10,248 nucleotides of DNA from Saprospiraceae bacterium (lineage in GTDB: Bacteria > Bacteroidota > Bacteroidia > Chitinophagales > Saprospiraceae), in assembly GCA_014379065.1 (NCBI GenBank), contig JACMMM010000259.1, positions 1 through 10,248 on the forward strand, written 5' to 3'. Of this stretch, positions 1-6,325 are shown piece by piece. How positions within the stretch are numbered: the stretch's first letter is position 1; every line of letters begins with the position of its first letter. The notes below the pieces were generated by a model. The model was not told the origin of the DNA and did no database searches. It was given only the letters and a program-made list of their open reading frames with translations. Both the position numbers and the translations under genes were made by a program.

Positions 1-172
1 CCCCCGAATCGGGCGCTGTGATGGTGGTAATCATCCGGATGAGCGAAGTTTTGCCCGCGCCGTTGGGGCCCAGCATCCCGAAAACACTACCTTTTTGCAC
101 GTCCAGGCTGACGTGGTTGACTGCTTTGTAGTCGCCGTAGGCTTTTACGACATCTTGGACAGAGAGGATCAT
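1..172 (-). CDS. ABC transporter ATP-binding protein, N-terminal part (window-edge partial)
   Basis: The first 57 codons of an ABC ATPase are visible; the rest lies beyond base 1. The protein begins MILSVQDVVKAYGDYKAVNH and reaches the Walker A motif GPNGAGKTS at about residues 38-46, followed by LIRMITTITAPDSG. The aromatic Y in KAYGDYKAV sits where the A-loop aromatic residue stacks on adenine. Established family knowledge: this short-leader layout (beta strand, 'GxxxAV', Walker A near residue 40) is that of DrrA/CcmA/GldA-like exporter ATPases, which act at the inner membrane with a separate permease. The Q-loop, signature and Walker B motifs are outside the window, so the transported substrate cannot be guessed. 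The start is the ATG at 172-170. The next gene is divergent, so this gene leads its own leftward transcript. Confidence 0.9.
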   Translation of the reverse strand, partial: MILSVQDVVKAYGDYKAVNHVSLDVQKGSVFGMLGPNGAGKTSLIRMITTITAPDSG

Positions 173-499
173 TGAAAGTGGTGATTGGTGGATTTGGTGA
201 TTGGGGAATGGTGGCCGAAAGTCGCAAGGTAGCCGGTCTCCGGCTTCATTTTTTCGGCAAACGGTGGTTTTGTAAAGTGTTGGGGGGCGAAAGTAGCGGA
301 TAAAGGGAAGGGAAAATAAAAAAAGAGGGCGTCTCCCAAGTGACGGGACCTATTGCTCAAAAATCGGGAAAAAGGAAAATGTCCTGACATGGCAAACATA
401 ATTGCTCCACTTTTAGCCCGCCATTAATTACATTTGACCCTTGTGACGCCTTTAATACCTTTATTTTATTCACGTTTTTTTAAATCTTCAAGTCCGATT
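173..499. other. Divergent intergenic region between ABC ATPase and metalloprotease genes
   Basis: No convincing gene lies here. It holds the likely promoter of the metalloprotease (402-436), a short direct repeat of GGTGATTGG (180-188 and 196-204, period 16), and a 6-bp hairpin AGCCGG-TCT-CCGGCT at 231-245. The hairpin and repeat fall within what would be the 5' leader of the leftward ABC gene. The stretch about 300-380 is purine-rich with an A run near 320. An open frame at 169-399 on the minus strand resembles no protein family I recognise and is probably chance. Confidence 0.6.
402..436 (+). promoter_or_regulatory. Bacteroidota-type promoter of the metalloprotease gene
   Basis: The octamer TACATTTG at 429-436 matches the Bacteroidota -7 consensus TAnnTTTG exactly. 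A TTG at 402-404 could be the -33 element, but the 24-nt spacer is slightly long against the usual spacing of about 17-23, so that half is weaker. Transcription would begin near 441-445, giving a leader of about 55-60 nt before the ATG at 500. The TTG codon at 434 lies inside the -7 element, which argues against using it as the start codon. The promoter is predicted from sequence only. Confidence 0.55.
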
Positions 500-2593
500 A
501 TGTTTAAACATTTTCTTTCCGTTCCATTGCTGCTTCTGGCAACGGCCATCTTTGGTCAATCTGTTAAACCGATCCCTACATTGGTAGTGCAAACCAAAGC
601 CAAACAGGAATTTCTGAACTTGTCACTTTTTAACAAACAAATTGCCCCGGCTGCCGAACGACCTGAAACCAGGAAGGCCCTTCAAAACTGGACCTTGTTA
701 GCCTGGGATACGCCTAAAATGCAGGAATTGCTTTCCCGCTCGGGTGCTCCTATTTCCCTGACACTCCCCTGGGAGAACGGCAGCATCATTACGCTGGACC
801 TTATTCCTGCAAAAAATTTCTCTGCTGAATTTCAGGTGCACACCGCTTCATCCGGGGGAGCTGCCTACGATGCTGATAAAGGCGTTCATTATTGGGGCAT
901 GGTGCAGGATGATCCGGCATCTTTGGTCACCCTCAGTTTGTTCGATGGTGAAATAATCGGCATGGTTGAATATGGTAATGAACGTTTTACCATAGGAGCG
1001 CTGCCGGCCAGCCAAGATAAAACCCATATCCTTTTTAAAAACTCCGACATCAAAGAAGCACCGGGCTTTGTATGTTACACGGATGAGGAATTGCACAGAA
1101 TTGGCGAAGAAACCGGCGCCGCTGAGCGTTCATCCGGACCGGACAATTGTGTGCGCATGTATGTAGAAACTGATTATACGCTTTTCCAAAACAAAGGAAG
1201 CGTGGCCAATGTCGTGTCCTATATGACCGGCGTATTCAGTCAGGTTTCAGCACTGTATACCAATGAATCCATTAACCTTGTCCTGCATGATTTGTATGTC
1301 TGGGATGTAGTGGATCCATATACAGGGCCTACTTCCAGCGACTACCTCAACCAGTTCAGAAATGCTAAAAATGGCGTTTACAACGGGGATCTCGCGCACC
1401 TTGTGGGCATCAATAACCTTGGCGGTATCGCTTATCTCGACGTTTTATGCAATGGCTATTACGGCGTGGGATACAGCAGTATTTATTCCACTTACAGTAA
1501 TGTGCCCACCTATTCCTGGACGGTGGAGGTGCTTACCCATGAAATCGGGCATAACCTGGGATCCCCTCATACACATGCATGCGCGTGGAATGGCAACAAT
1601 ACGGCGATAGACGGTTGCGGACCCGCTGCAGGGTATAGTGAAGGCTGCAATGCCCCCTTGCCAACTAACGGCGGAACCATCATGAGCTATTGCCACCTGG
1701 TTAACGGTATCGGCATCAATTTTAACAACGGTTTCGGCCCCCAACCGGGCGACCGTATCCGTTCCGAAGTGTATAATGCATCCTGTTTAGCCGCTTGTGG
1801 AGGCGGTGGAGAATGTTCCTATGTATCCATCAATTCCAACGGCTTCCAAACGGGATTCGGTATCTGGACCGACGGAGGGGAGGATTGCGTCCGGACGAAT
1901 AACGCCACCTACGCCAATTCACCGACCTACAGCATTCTCCTCCGCGACAATACCAATACCTCTGTTATGTCTACGACCAACCAGAACTGGACGTCCTATG
2001 ACGAACTGACAGTGGATTTTTCCTACTACGCGGTTAGCTTTGAAAATGGCGAGGATTTTTGGCTTCAAATCTCCACAAATGGGGGCTCGAGCTACACTAC
2101 AGTCGGCGATTTTAATGCCGGAACCCAATTTTCAAATGGGGTGCATACATCAGGCCAGGTAGTAATCGCAGGGCCATTTACATCCAACACCCGCCTTCGA
2201 TTCCGCGCTGATGCCTCTGCCGACGATGATCGGGTCTATATTGATGATGTGGTGATCACCGGTTGCCAGCAGCCTGGTTTCAACGGAGGAGGGGGTGACA
2301 GGAATTATAGCGGCTTGGAGCATGCTGAACAGGCCGGTATTACCAATTTCCGGGCCGGGCCGAATCCTGCCACTGATCATATCAATATTCAGTTTGATGC
2401 TACCGGCAACCTGGAAACTACCCTTCAGTTGAGGGATCTGGCTGGCAGGTTGGTGCTGCAACAAGTGGTACCTGCTATCGAAGGCGAGAACAATATATCC
2501 ATCCCTATGAATAACCTCACGAATGGGTTGTACCTGTTAAGTGTGAAAGCCGGAGAAGAAGCAATCATGCTTAGGGTTGTGTTGGCGAAGTAA
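500..2593 (+). CDS. Secreted reprolysin-like (M12-type) zinc metalloprotease with T9SS sorting domain
   Basis: A 697-residue secreted protease. It starts MFKHFLSVPLLLLATAIFGQ, a typical Sec signal peptide. Residues about 25-205 look like a reprolysin-type propeptide (HYWGMVQDDPASLVTLSLFDG); Cys192 in PGFVCYTDEE could be a cysteine-switch residue, which is inference. The catalytic domain runs from about 214 to 430, with HEIGHNLGSPH at 347-357 (zinc ligands His347, His351, His357; base Glu348) and the Met-turn TIMSYC with Met395. Residues about 436-590 (from SYVSINSNGF to YIDDVVITG) look like a jelly-roll or MAM-like adhesive domain. Residues about 614-697, from FRAGPNPATDH to the end, form a type A T9SS sorting domain, so export across the outer membrane is expected. 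The frame could extend upstream to TTG at 434, but that lies in the promoter and precedes the signal peptide. The substrate is unknown. The gene is monocistronic by context: divergent upstream neighbour, hairpin downstream. Confidence 0.9.
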   Translation: MFKHFLSVPLLLLATAIFGQSVKPIPTLVVQTKAKQEFLNLSLFNKQIAPAAERPETRKALQNWTLLAWDTPKMQELLSRSGAPISLTLPWENGSIITLDLIPAKNFSAEFQVHTASSGGAAYDADKGVHYWGMVQDDPASLVTLSLFDGEIIGMVEYGNERFTIGALPASQDKTHILFKNSDIKEAPGFVCYTDEELHRIGEETGAAERSSGPDNCVRMYVETDYTLFQNKGSVANVVSYMTGVFSQVSALYTNESINLVLHDLYVWDVVDPYTGPTSSDYLNQFRNAKNGVYNGDLAHLVGINNLGGIAYLDVLCNGYYGVGYSSIYSTYSNVPTYSWTVEVLTHEIGHNLGSPHTHACAWNGNNTAIDGCGPAAGYSEGCNAPLPTNGGTIMSYCHLVNGIGINFNNGFGPQPGDRIRSEVYNASCLAACGGGGECSYVSINSNGFQTGFGIWTDGGEDCVRTNNATYANSPTYSILLRDNTNTSVMSTTNQNWTSYDELTVDFSYYAVSFENGEDFWLQISTNGGSSYTTVGDFNAGTQFSNGVHTSGQVVIAGPFTSNTRLRFRADASADDDRVYIDDVVITGCQQPGFNGGGGDRNYSGLEHAEQAGITNFRAGPNPATDHINIQFDATGNLETTLQLRDLAGRLVLQQVVPAIEGENNISIPMNNLTNGLYLLSVKAGEEAIMLRVVLAK

Positions 2594-2637
2594 TTAATAT
2601 CAAAAAAAAAGTCGCTTTGGTTGCTGGTAATTCAGCT

Positions 2638-2681
2638 AAAAAAAACGCCGCGCCTGGTCAAAAGACACCAGCGCGGCGTTT
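2638..2681 (-). terminator. Intrinsic terminator of the A1-B1-C1 operon, possibly bidirectional
   Basis: The arms 2644-2658 (AACGCCGCGCCTGGT) and 2667-2680 (ACCAGCGCGGCGTT) pair over 14 bp with one bulged C; the loop is 8 nt. Read on the minus strand the hairpin is followed by eight T residues (the A run at 2638-2645), so it is a strong terminator for the leftward operon whose last stop codon is at 2822. Read on the plus strand only TTTG follows, so it is a weaker terminator for the metalloprotease that ends at 2593. It sits between the two convergent units. Confidence 0.85.
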
Positions 2682-2707
2682 GTCTTGGTTGGGTTACCAT
2701 ATAAACC

Positions 2708-2815
2708 ATGCCAATCATCGTAAATGTAGACGTGATGATGGCCAAACGCAAAATGTCGCTCACCGAACTGGCCTCCAAAGTGGACATCACACTCGCAAAT
2801 CTCTCTATCCTGTAA
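2708..2815 (+). pseudogene. Truncated XRE-family (YozG-like) helix-turn-helix regulator
   Basis: Reading from ATG at 2708, 35 codons give MPIIVNVDVMMAKRKMSLTE then LASKVDITLANLSIL and a TAA stop at 2813-2815. From memory of the family, this closely matches the start of the small (about 65-75 residue) YozG-type XRE regulators of Bacteroidota, which continue 'LKTGKAKAIRFSTLEAICKAL...'. Helices 1-2 and the start of the recognition helix are present; the second half of the domain is missing. After ATC CTG the sequence reads T AAA ACG GCT C AAG GCC. Removing one T restores AAA ACG (Lys-Thr, as in LKTG), so a one-base insertion or an AAA-to-TAA change could have made the stop. Similarity ends near 2821-2830, where gene C1 ends on the opposite strand. 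In many genomes this family pairs with a DUF2975 membrane protein; none is seen. It is probably non-functional. Confidence 0.75.
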
Positions 2816-2821
2816 AACGGC

Positions 2822-4063
2822 TCAAGGCCTGGCCTTTACCCGAACGATTTTTATAAGGTCTGATTCGTTTTCAGTTATAAAAATCATCTTCCCATCGGGT
2901 TGGAGCACTATACCTGAAGATGCCACATAATTAAATGAAGCATCGGTATTTGACACGATCTCGGATACACCGTCAAGGTCGAACGAATAATCCATCGTGC
3001 CATTGGGGTTGACCCGCATAGCATTAGCCCCCCCACCTAAAGCAAACAAAAGTTTCCCGTCCGGTTGCTCGATCATCCGGCTAGGACCACCGACATCAAA
3101 ATGCAAATTTTCATGGAAAACTCCGTCCCTGCTGAATGAGTTGTCGAGACTGCCATCTGGCATGAGGCGCCACAATCTGAACCCTGAGCCGAATTTAGAC
3201 GCGATCGCTATAACCTTACCATCTTCATCCAAATTGATTTCAGTAACGTATAAATCCCCATCTATAAGCTTAAATTTAAACCCGTGGTCGAAAGTCAAAT
3301 CTGGATCCAGTTTCACAATTTTCGTGGTGTCTTCTCCAACGGCTGGATATATGGCGCCCAATAAGTAGATTGATCCATCATCGCTTACGGCCATGTGGTC
3401 CACGGTGTACAGGACGGACGGAGGTATTTCGAATCTTCCATTGACGGCAAAAGAGCTGTCTATGCTCCCATTTGTATTTATTTTATACAGCAGATTCCTT
3501 CGAATGAAAGTGTCGACCCCGAAAAAATCTCCGCCAAAAAGCACATATACACTAGTGTCGTTATGGATTTTCAAATCCTTACAGTACAAACTTAAAGAAT
3601 CTTCGGTTAAAGTCACAGCACCGCTATTCCCAAAAAGGGCATCTTTGGTTCCGTTTTCTAAATATTTGTGCAAGACAATGCTTCTGGAATACCAAGGGGT
3701 CGGTTGGCCCGAACCAGCCACTATCAGATCATTACTGGGCAAAAGCAGGCCAATCGAATATGGGTCTTGACCAAAAAGTGTGGGTGCATTGTTGATACCT
3801 GTGTTATTGTAGGTAGCGTCTAAACCGCCATCGGCATCCAGCCTCAACATGGTGAAAACTGCCGAGTCGAAATTTATCCTTTTCTCGCTCATCAAGACTA
3901 TTTTGCCATCGGATTGTAAAAACACCCCTTGCTGGTTTGTAATGCTGAAGGGCAAAAGGGCAACGCCATCGCCGCTAAAAGTGGAATCGAAGACAATATC
4001 GTATTGAGCCAATAGGGCGAAGCTATTGAGCAACAATGTAAGTATGAGTGTCAAGTGTTTCAT
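2822..4063 (-). CDS. Exported delta-60-repeat protein without T9SS domain (C1)
   Basis: 413 residues starting MKHLTLILTLLLNSFALLAQ, a Sec signal peptide. The rest is seven delta-60-type units ('LQPDGKxxxxG...RLxxDGSLDxxFxxxG'), for example GVFLQSDGKIVL, HMAVSDDGSIYL, INLDEDGKVIA, MIEQPDGKLLF and IVLQPDGKMIF. The seventh unit stops after its inner strands (LIKIVRVKARP). The missing 'DSTFSGDGV' piece is at the N terminus, so the chain can close as a seven-bladed propeller (inference). Unlike its operon partner B1 it has no sorting domain, so its final location, periplasm or outside by another route, is open. The start lies 13 nt after the B1 stop, implying cotranscription and perhaps translational coupling. 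Its TGA stop is at the edge of the duplicated block, beside the HTH remnant. It is a diverged paralogue of the 6326-7588 gene. Function unknown. Confidence 0.85.
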   Translation of the reverse strand: MKHLTLILTLLLNSFALLAQYDIVFDSTFSGDGVALLPFSITNQQGVFLQSDGKIVLMSEKRINFDSAVFTMLRLDADGGLDATYNNTGINNAPTLFGQDPYSIGLLLPSNDLIVAGSGQPTPWYSRSIVLHKYLENGTKDALFGNSGAVTLTEDSLSLYCKDLKIHNDTSVYVLFGGDFFGVDTFIRRNLLYKINTNGSIDSSFAVNGRFEIPPSVLYTVDHMAVSDDGSIYLLGAIYPAVGEDTTKIVKLDPDLTFDHGFKFKLIDGDLYVTEINLDEDGKVIAIASKFGSGFRLWRLMPDGSLDNSFSRDGVFHENLHFDVGGPSRMIEQPDGKLLFALGGGANAMRVNPNGTMDYSFDLDGVSEIVSNTDASFNYVASSGIVLQPDGKMIFITENESDLIKIVRVKARP

Positions 4064-4076
4064 TTTGCCAAATTTT

Positions 4077-5654
4077 TTATTGAACGATTATTTTAACAAA
4101 GGTTTGCTTGTCGCCAGCTCGCAGCCCGATCAGGTAAGCACCTGCGGGCAAGCCGGATGGAAGCGTGACGGATTCTTTTTGCTTGCCTACGGCTTGATCG
4201 AATTTTGAGAGCGAGCCAAGCAGGTTCCCATTCATAGAAAAAAGATCCAGCGAGACTTCTGCGGCTTCGAGCAAGTTATAGCTCAGCGTGACCTTGCGTT
4301 CACGTGTAGGGTTTGGGTAAGCCCAAGCCGAGGCCACCACTTGTACAATATCTTCTGTGCCTGAGCTCTCGCTGAACCAGTATCGGGCCAACAGATACTC
4401 TGAAATAGAGTTGGAAGTATTGACGCCCGTGCCTGCGACAAGTATCTTGCCATCCGGCAAAATTTCGGCATCGCTGATGCCGTCGTAATGGCCGTCGTAG
4501 TCTGTGTACGTTATCCCTTGATCTCCAAAACTATTATCCAAACTGCCATCGGGCTTGTATTTTGCCAAGAAAAAGTCAAAATAACTGGGGTAACGTTTGG
4601 CGGTACCGGCAACAATAATGTTACCCATACCAGTCAGGCAGAGGTCTGCAACTGCCCCGTAATCCGTGCCCATTTGAGCCAAAACGTTTCCGCCATTGCC
4701 GAAGGAGTTGTCCACACTGCCGTTGCTGTTAAAGCGAGTAAGGGCAATTTCTGTTTTGCCGTTGGCGTCCAATGCATAACCGCCCAACACAATCTTGCCG
4801 TCAGGCATCAGCAACATGGCCTGAGCCCCGTCGTCGGTTGGGCTGATGTTGTTGGTGGCTTTGCCGTCTCCGCTGAAAGTTGGGTCCAAACCGCCGTCGG
4901 AATTCAGCCGTATCAGTGCAAAATTTGTCCCTGACGCAGTTTTTGCCTCCCCTGTGAGGAGGATTTTGCCATCTGGCTGTAGTTCCATGTCCTGGCAATA
5001 GTTCCAAAGGCCATTTGAAATGGCAACTTGCTTGAGGCCATTGGTACCAAATGAAACATCCACATTTCCAATGTTGGATAGCTTAGTGACAAAAATATTG
5101 GACACGGTGCCGTGGAATACATTGCCGGCGACCAATATCCTGCCATTGCTCAACACGCGGATGCTGACTGGCCGCTCATTGTAACCCAAGCTCAAGATTA
5201 CAGCACCACTGGTGCCGAATGTAACGTCGGGAACACCATTGACATCCAGCCGCAACACTACCATCTCATCGTTGTACAAATTGGCTGATTGCCCATTGGT
5301 CGTATAGCCAGCCACGAGGATTTTCCCGTCAGCTTGAAGGGTCACTGCCTGGGCGACATTGCTTGGGGGGAAAAAAGTGGTTTCGAAGACACCATTGCTG
5401 GCAAATATCGGGTCAAGCGAACCATCAGGGAGATATCGAATCACGGTGAATTTTGATACGCCTGCTTCTTCGGTAAACCCCACTGCAACTACTTTGCCAT
5501 CAGGTTGCACCGTAAAGGCAAGGTTGGATTCAACGGTCTTCCGGTCTACGATACGCAAGCCATGGTCGGCAAAAGTGGTGTCCAAAGCACCTGATTGTTG
5601 GGCCTGTAGTTTGGACAAAAAGAGGCACAATACAAGGAATGTTGTTTTTTTCAT
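4077..5654 (-). CDS. Secreted delta-60-repeat propeller protein with T9SS sorting domain (B1)
   Basis: 525 residues from MKKTTFLVLCLFLSKLQAQ (Sec signal peptide). Residues about 20-435 hold seven delta-60 units: AFTVQPDGKVVAVG, AVTLQADGKILVAG, SIRVLSNGRILVAG, DMELQPDGKILLTG, AMLLMPDGKIVLGG, DLCLTGMGNIIVAG and DAEILPDGKILVAG. Six end in a 'DGSLDxxFGxxG' segment; the seventh lacks it and the N terminus supplies GALDTTFADHGL, the pattern of a propeller closed by its N-terminal strand. Residues 444-525, from WAYPNPT to FVKIIVQ, are a T9SS type A sorting domain, so secretion or surface attachment is expected. An ATG four codons upstream (5666) is possible, but the paralogue at 7601-9178 starts at the equivalent of 5654 and is then exactly the same length. 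It starts 23 nt after A1 and ends 13 nt before C1. No catalytic motif is seen; a binding or adhesion role is only a guess. Confidence 0.9.
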   Translation of the reverse strand: MKKTTFLVLCLFLSKLQAQQSGALDTTFADHGLRIVDRKTVESNLAFTVQPDGKVVAVGFTEEAGVSKFTVIRYLPDGSLDPIFASNGVFETTFFPPSNVAQAVTLQADGKILVAGYTTNGQSANLYNDEMVVLRLDVNGVPDVTFGTSGAVILSLGYNERPVSIRVLSNGRILVAGNVFHGTVSNIFVTKLSNIGNVDVSFGTNGLKQVAISNGLWNYCQDMELQPDGKILLTGEAKTASGTNFALIRLNSDGGLDPTFSGDGKATNNISPTDDGAQAMLLMPDGKIVLGGYALDANGKTEIALTRFNSNGSVDNSFGNGGNVLAQMGTDYGAVADLCLTGMGNIIVAGTAKRYPSYFDFFLAKYKPDGSLDNSFGDQGITYTDYDGHYDGISDAEILPDGKILVAGTGVNTSNSISEYLLARYWFSESSGTEDIVQVVASAWAYPNPTRERKVTLSYNLLEAAEVSLDLFSMNGNLLGSLSKFDQAVGKQKESVTLPSGLPAGAYLIGLRAGDKQTFVKIIVQ

Positions 5655-5677
5655 GACGATAAGCATTTGTTTTTGAG

Positions 5678-6046
5678 TTAATTGGGTTTGGGACTGTCAA
5701 CCCCGTTGCTGCACACAGAATGGACTTCTAGGTTGAAAGAAGTACCTGCTGCAAGGTCGTTGACTACTATGCCATTCTTTCCTGGCACTGCGGTCACGAG
5801 CCTGGAGTAAATCATGATGTTGGAGGGCGAGTTAAAGACTTTCACCCTGAAATAGGCTGCTCCGGGGACCGGGTCCCATTCAAAAAAAACATAAGAAGTG
5901 CCTGCTATCGTCCAGTGAACATTCTTAGGGGCTGGAAGCGAACATTTTAACGTTTCGTCTGAAGTTTCGGGTTGGATGTTTGGCGCGGCAGTTTTTCCTC
6001 CAAAAAAAACAAGCCAAGCCATGGCGAGCAAAATTGTCTTGAACAT
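5678..6046 (-). CDS. Small exported fibronectin type III-like protein (A1)
   Basis: 122 residues starting MFKTILLAMAWLVFFGGKTA, a plausible signal peptide. Residues about 35-120 look like one fibronectin type III-like domain: LPAPKNV, then FFEWDPVPGAAYFRVKVFN, then VNDLAAGTSFNLEVHSVCSN near the C terminus. Two cysteines (KCSLP and SVCSN) flank the domain and are kept in the paralogue, so a disulfide is possible. There is no T9SS sorting domain. The reading frame is open upstream to 6214, but the paralogue at 9203-9568 begins at the equivalent of 6046 and the upstream DNA contains a conserved non-coding palindrome. ATG at 6052 is a second option two codons upstream. It is the first gene of a three-gene unit with B1 and C1. 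Function unknown. Confidence 0.75.
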   Translation of the reverse strand: MFKTILLAMAWLVFFGGKTAAPNIQPETSDETLKCSLPAPKNVHWTIAGTSYVFFEWDPVPGAAYFRVKVFNSPSNIMIYSRLVTAVPGKNGIVVNDLAAGTSFNLEVHSVCSNGVDSPKPN

Positions 6047-6061
6047 AAGCATAAAATTTTT

Positions 6062-6075
6062 CCTGTCTGGACAGG
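6062..6075 (-). promoter_or_regulatory. Conserved inverted repeat upstream of A1
   Basis: CCTGTC-TG-GACAGG is a perfect 6-bp inverted repeat ending 16 bp before the A1 start codon. The same element occurs before A2 at 9583-9596. It could be an operator or a leader RNA hairpin; the sequence does not decide between these. Confidence 0.4.
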
Positions 6076-6227
6076 TGGTGAAACCATTAATGAGACAAAT
6101 GTCTGACGTAGAATCTACAAAAAATAGGACACTTTTTGAAGGTTTTACTAAGATGATCAAAGGGCAATGGTGAACGCTGCACGAAGGGCATTGCATTGAC
6201 TTGTAAATCTCCAAGGGAGGGGGAATA

Positions 6228-6270
6228 AAAAAGCCGCTGCTTGATCTTGACGACCAAGCAGCGGCTTTTT
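6228..6270 (-). terminator. Duplicated gyrB-type terminator, now behind C2
   Basis: A perfect 16-bp stem, AAAAAGCCGCTGCTTG (6228-6243) with CAAGCAGCGGCTTTTT (6255-6270), with an 11-nt loop. Read on the minus strand it ends in six T residues. It is nearly identical, including the loop, to the hairpin behind gyrB at 9753-9793. It lies 55 nt after the C2 stop and upstream of A1, so it probably ends the A2-B2-C2 transcript and separates the two cassettes. Confidence 0.85.
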
Positions 6271-6310
6271 AGGAACGGGTGAATAATAACTTGTTGCTTT
6301 CAGATAGCTT

Positions 6311-6325
6311 GCATACTTCGCATTC
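6311..6325 (-). pseudogene. gyrB 3'-end scrap at the duplication junction
   Basis: The 15 bases GCATACTTCGCATTC are identical to 9831-9845, which encode Asn-Ala-Lys-Tyr-Ala near the end of GyrB. In both places the gyrB-type terminator follows at nearly the same distance (55 nt here, 52 nt at gyrB, counted from the outer edge of the 15-mer to the stem). Beyond Ala the reading differs and the stop codon is lost, so it is a decayed remnant. It abuts the TGA of C2 directly. Confidence 0.75.

Larger units (their letters stand above)
2821..6325 (-). repeat. Tandem duplication, copy 1 (C1-B1-A1, terminator, gyrB scrap)
   Basis: This block of about 3.5 kb has the same gene order, strand and spacing as 6326-9845. 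Landmarks match at a near-constant offset: the CTCA(A/G)GGCCTGG end at 2821 and 6325 (3504), AGGACACTTTT at 6126 and 9647 (3521), GCCGCTG of the terminator at 6233 and 9757 (3524), and the gyrB 15-mer at 6311 and 9831 (3520). The copies have diverged considerably (A about 55% identical at protein level by hand count), so the event is old. No insertion sequence ends are visible at the borders. Confidence 0.85.

Noticed and set aside
231..245. Hairpin AGCCGG-TCT-CCGGCT followed by a T run on the plus strand
   Set aside because: The stem is only 6 bp and no gene ends upstream on that strand, so it is not called a terminator.
169..399. Minus-strand open frame of 76 codons upstream of the ABC gene
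   Set aside because: No recognisable domain, a low-complexity composition, and it overlaps the ABC start and the leader repeat; probably chance.
393..400. TATGTTTG on the minus strand, a possible -7 element for the ABC gene
   Set aside because: It matches TAnnTTTG, but no TTG-like -33 element is found at the right distance and the leader would be over 200 nt. Kept only as a weak possibility.
2617..2856. Plus-strand open frame of 79 codons over the terminator and HTH remnant
   Set aside because: It runs through the terminator stem in a different frame from the HTH remnant and ends inside C1; a shadow frame.
4488..4934. Long plus-strand open frames opposite the B and C genes
   Set aside because: They are antisense to well-supported repeat proteins and arise from the repeated codon pattern of the delta-60 units.
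6085..6130. Possible -7 words before A1 and A2 (GACATTTG near 6097-6104, GATTTTTG before A2)
   Set aside because: Each has G in place of the first T of TAnnTTTG and the upstream TTG is too close; not strong enough to annotate as promoters.
6047..6214. N-terminal extension of A1 to 6214
   Set aside because: The paralogue A2 has no such extension, the signal peptide starts at 6046, and the segment contains the conserved non-coding palindrome.
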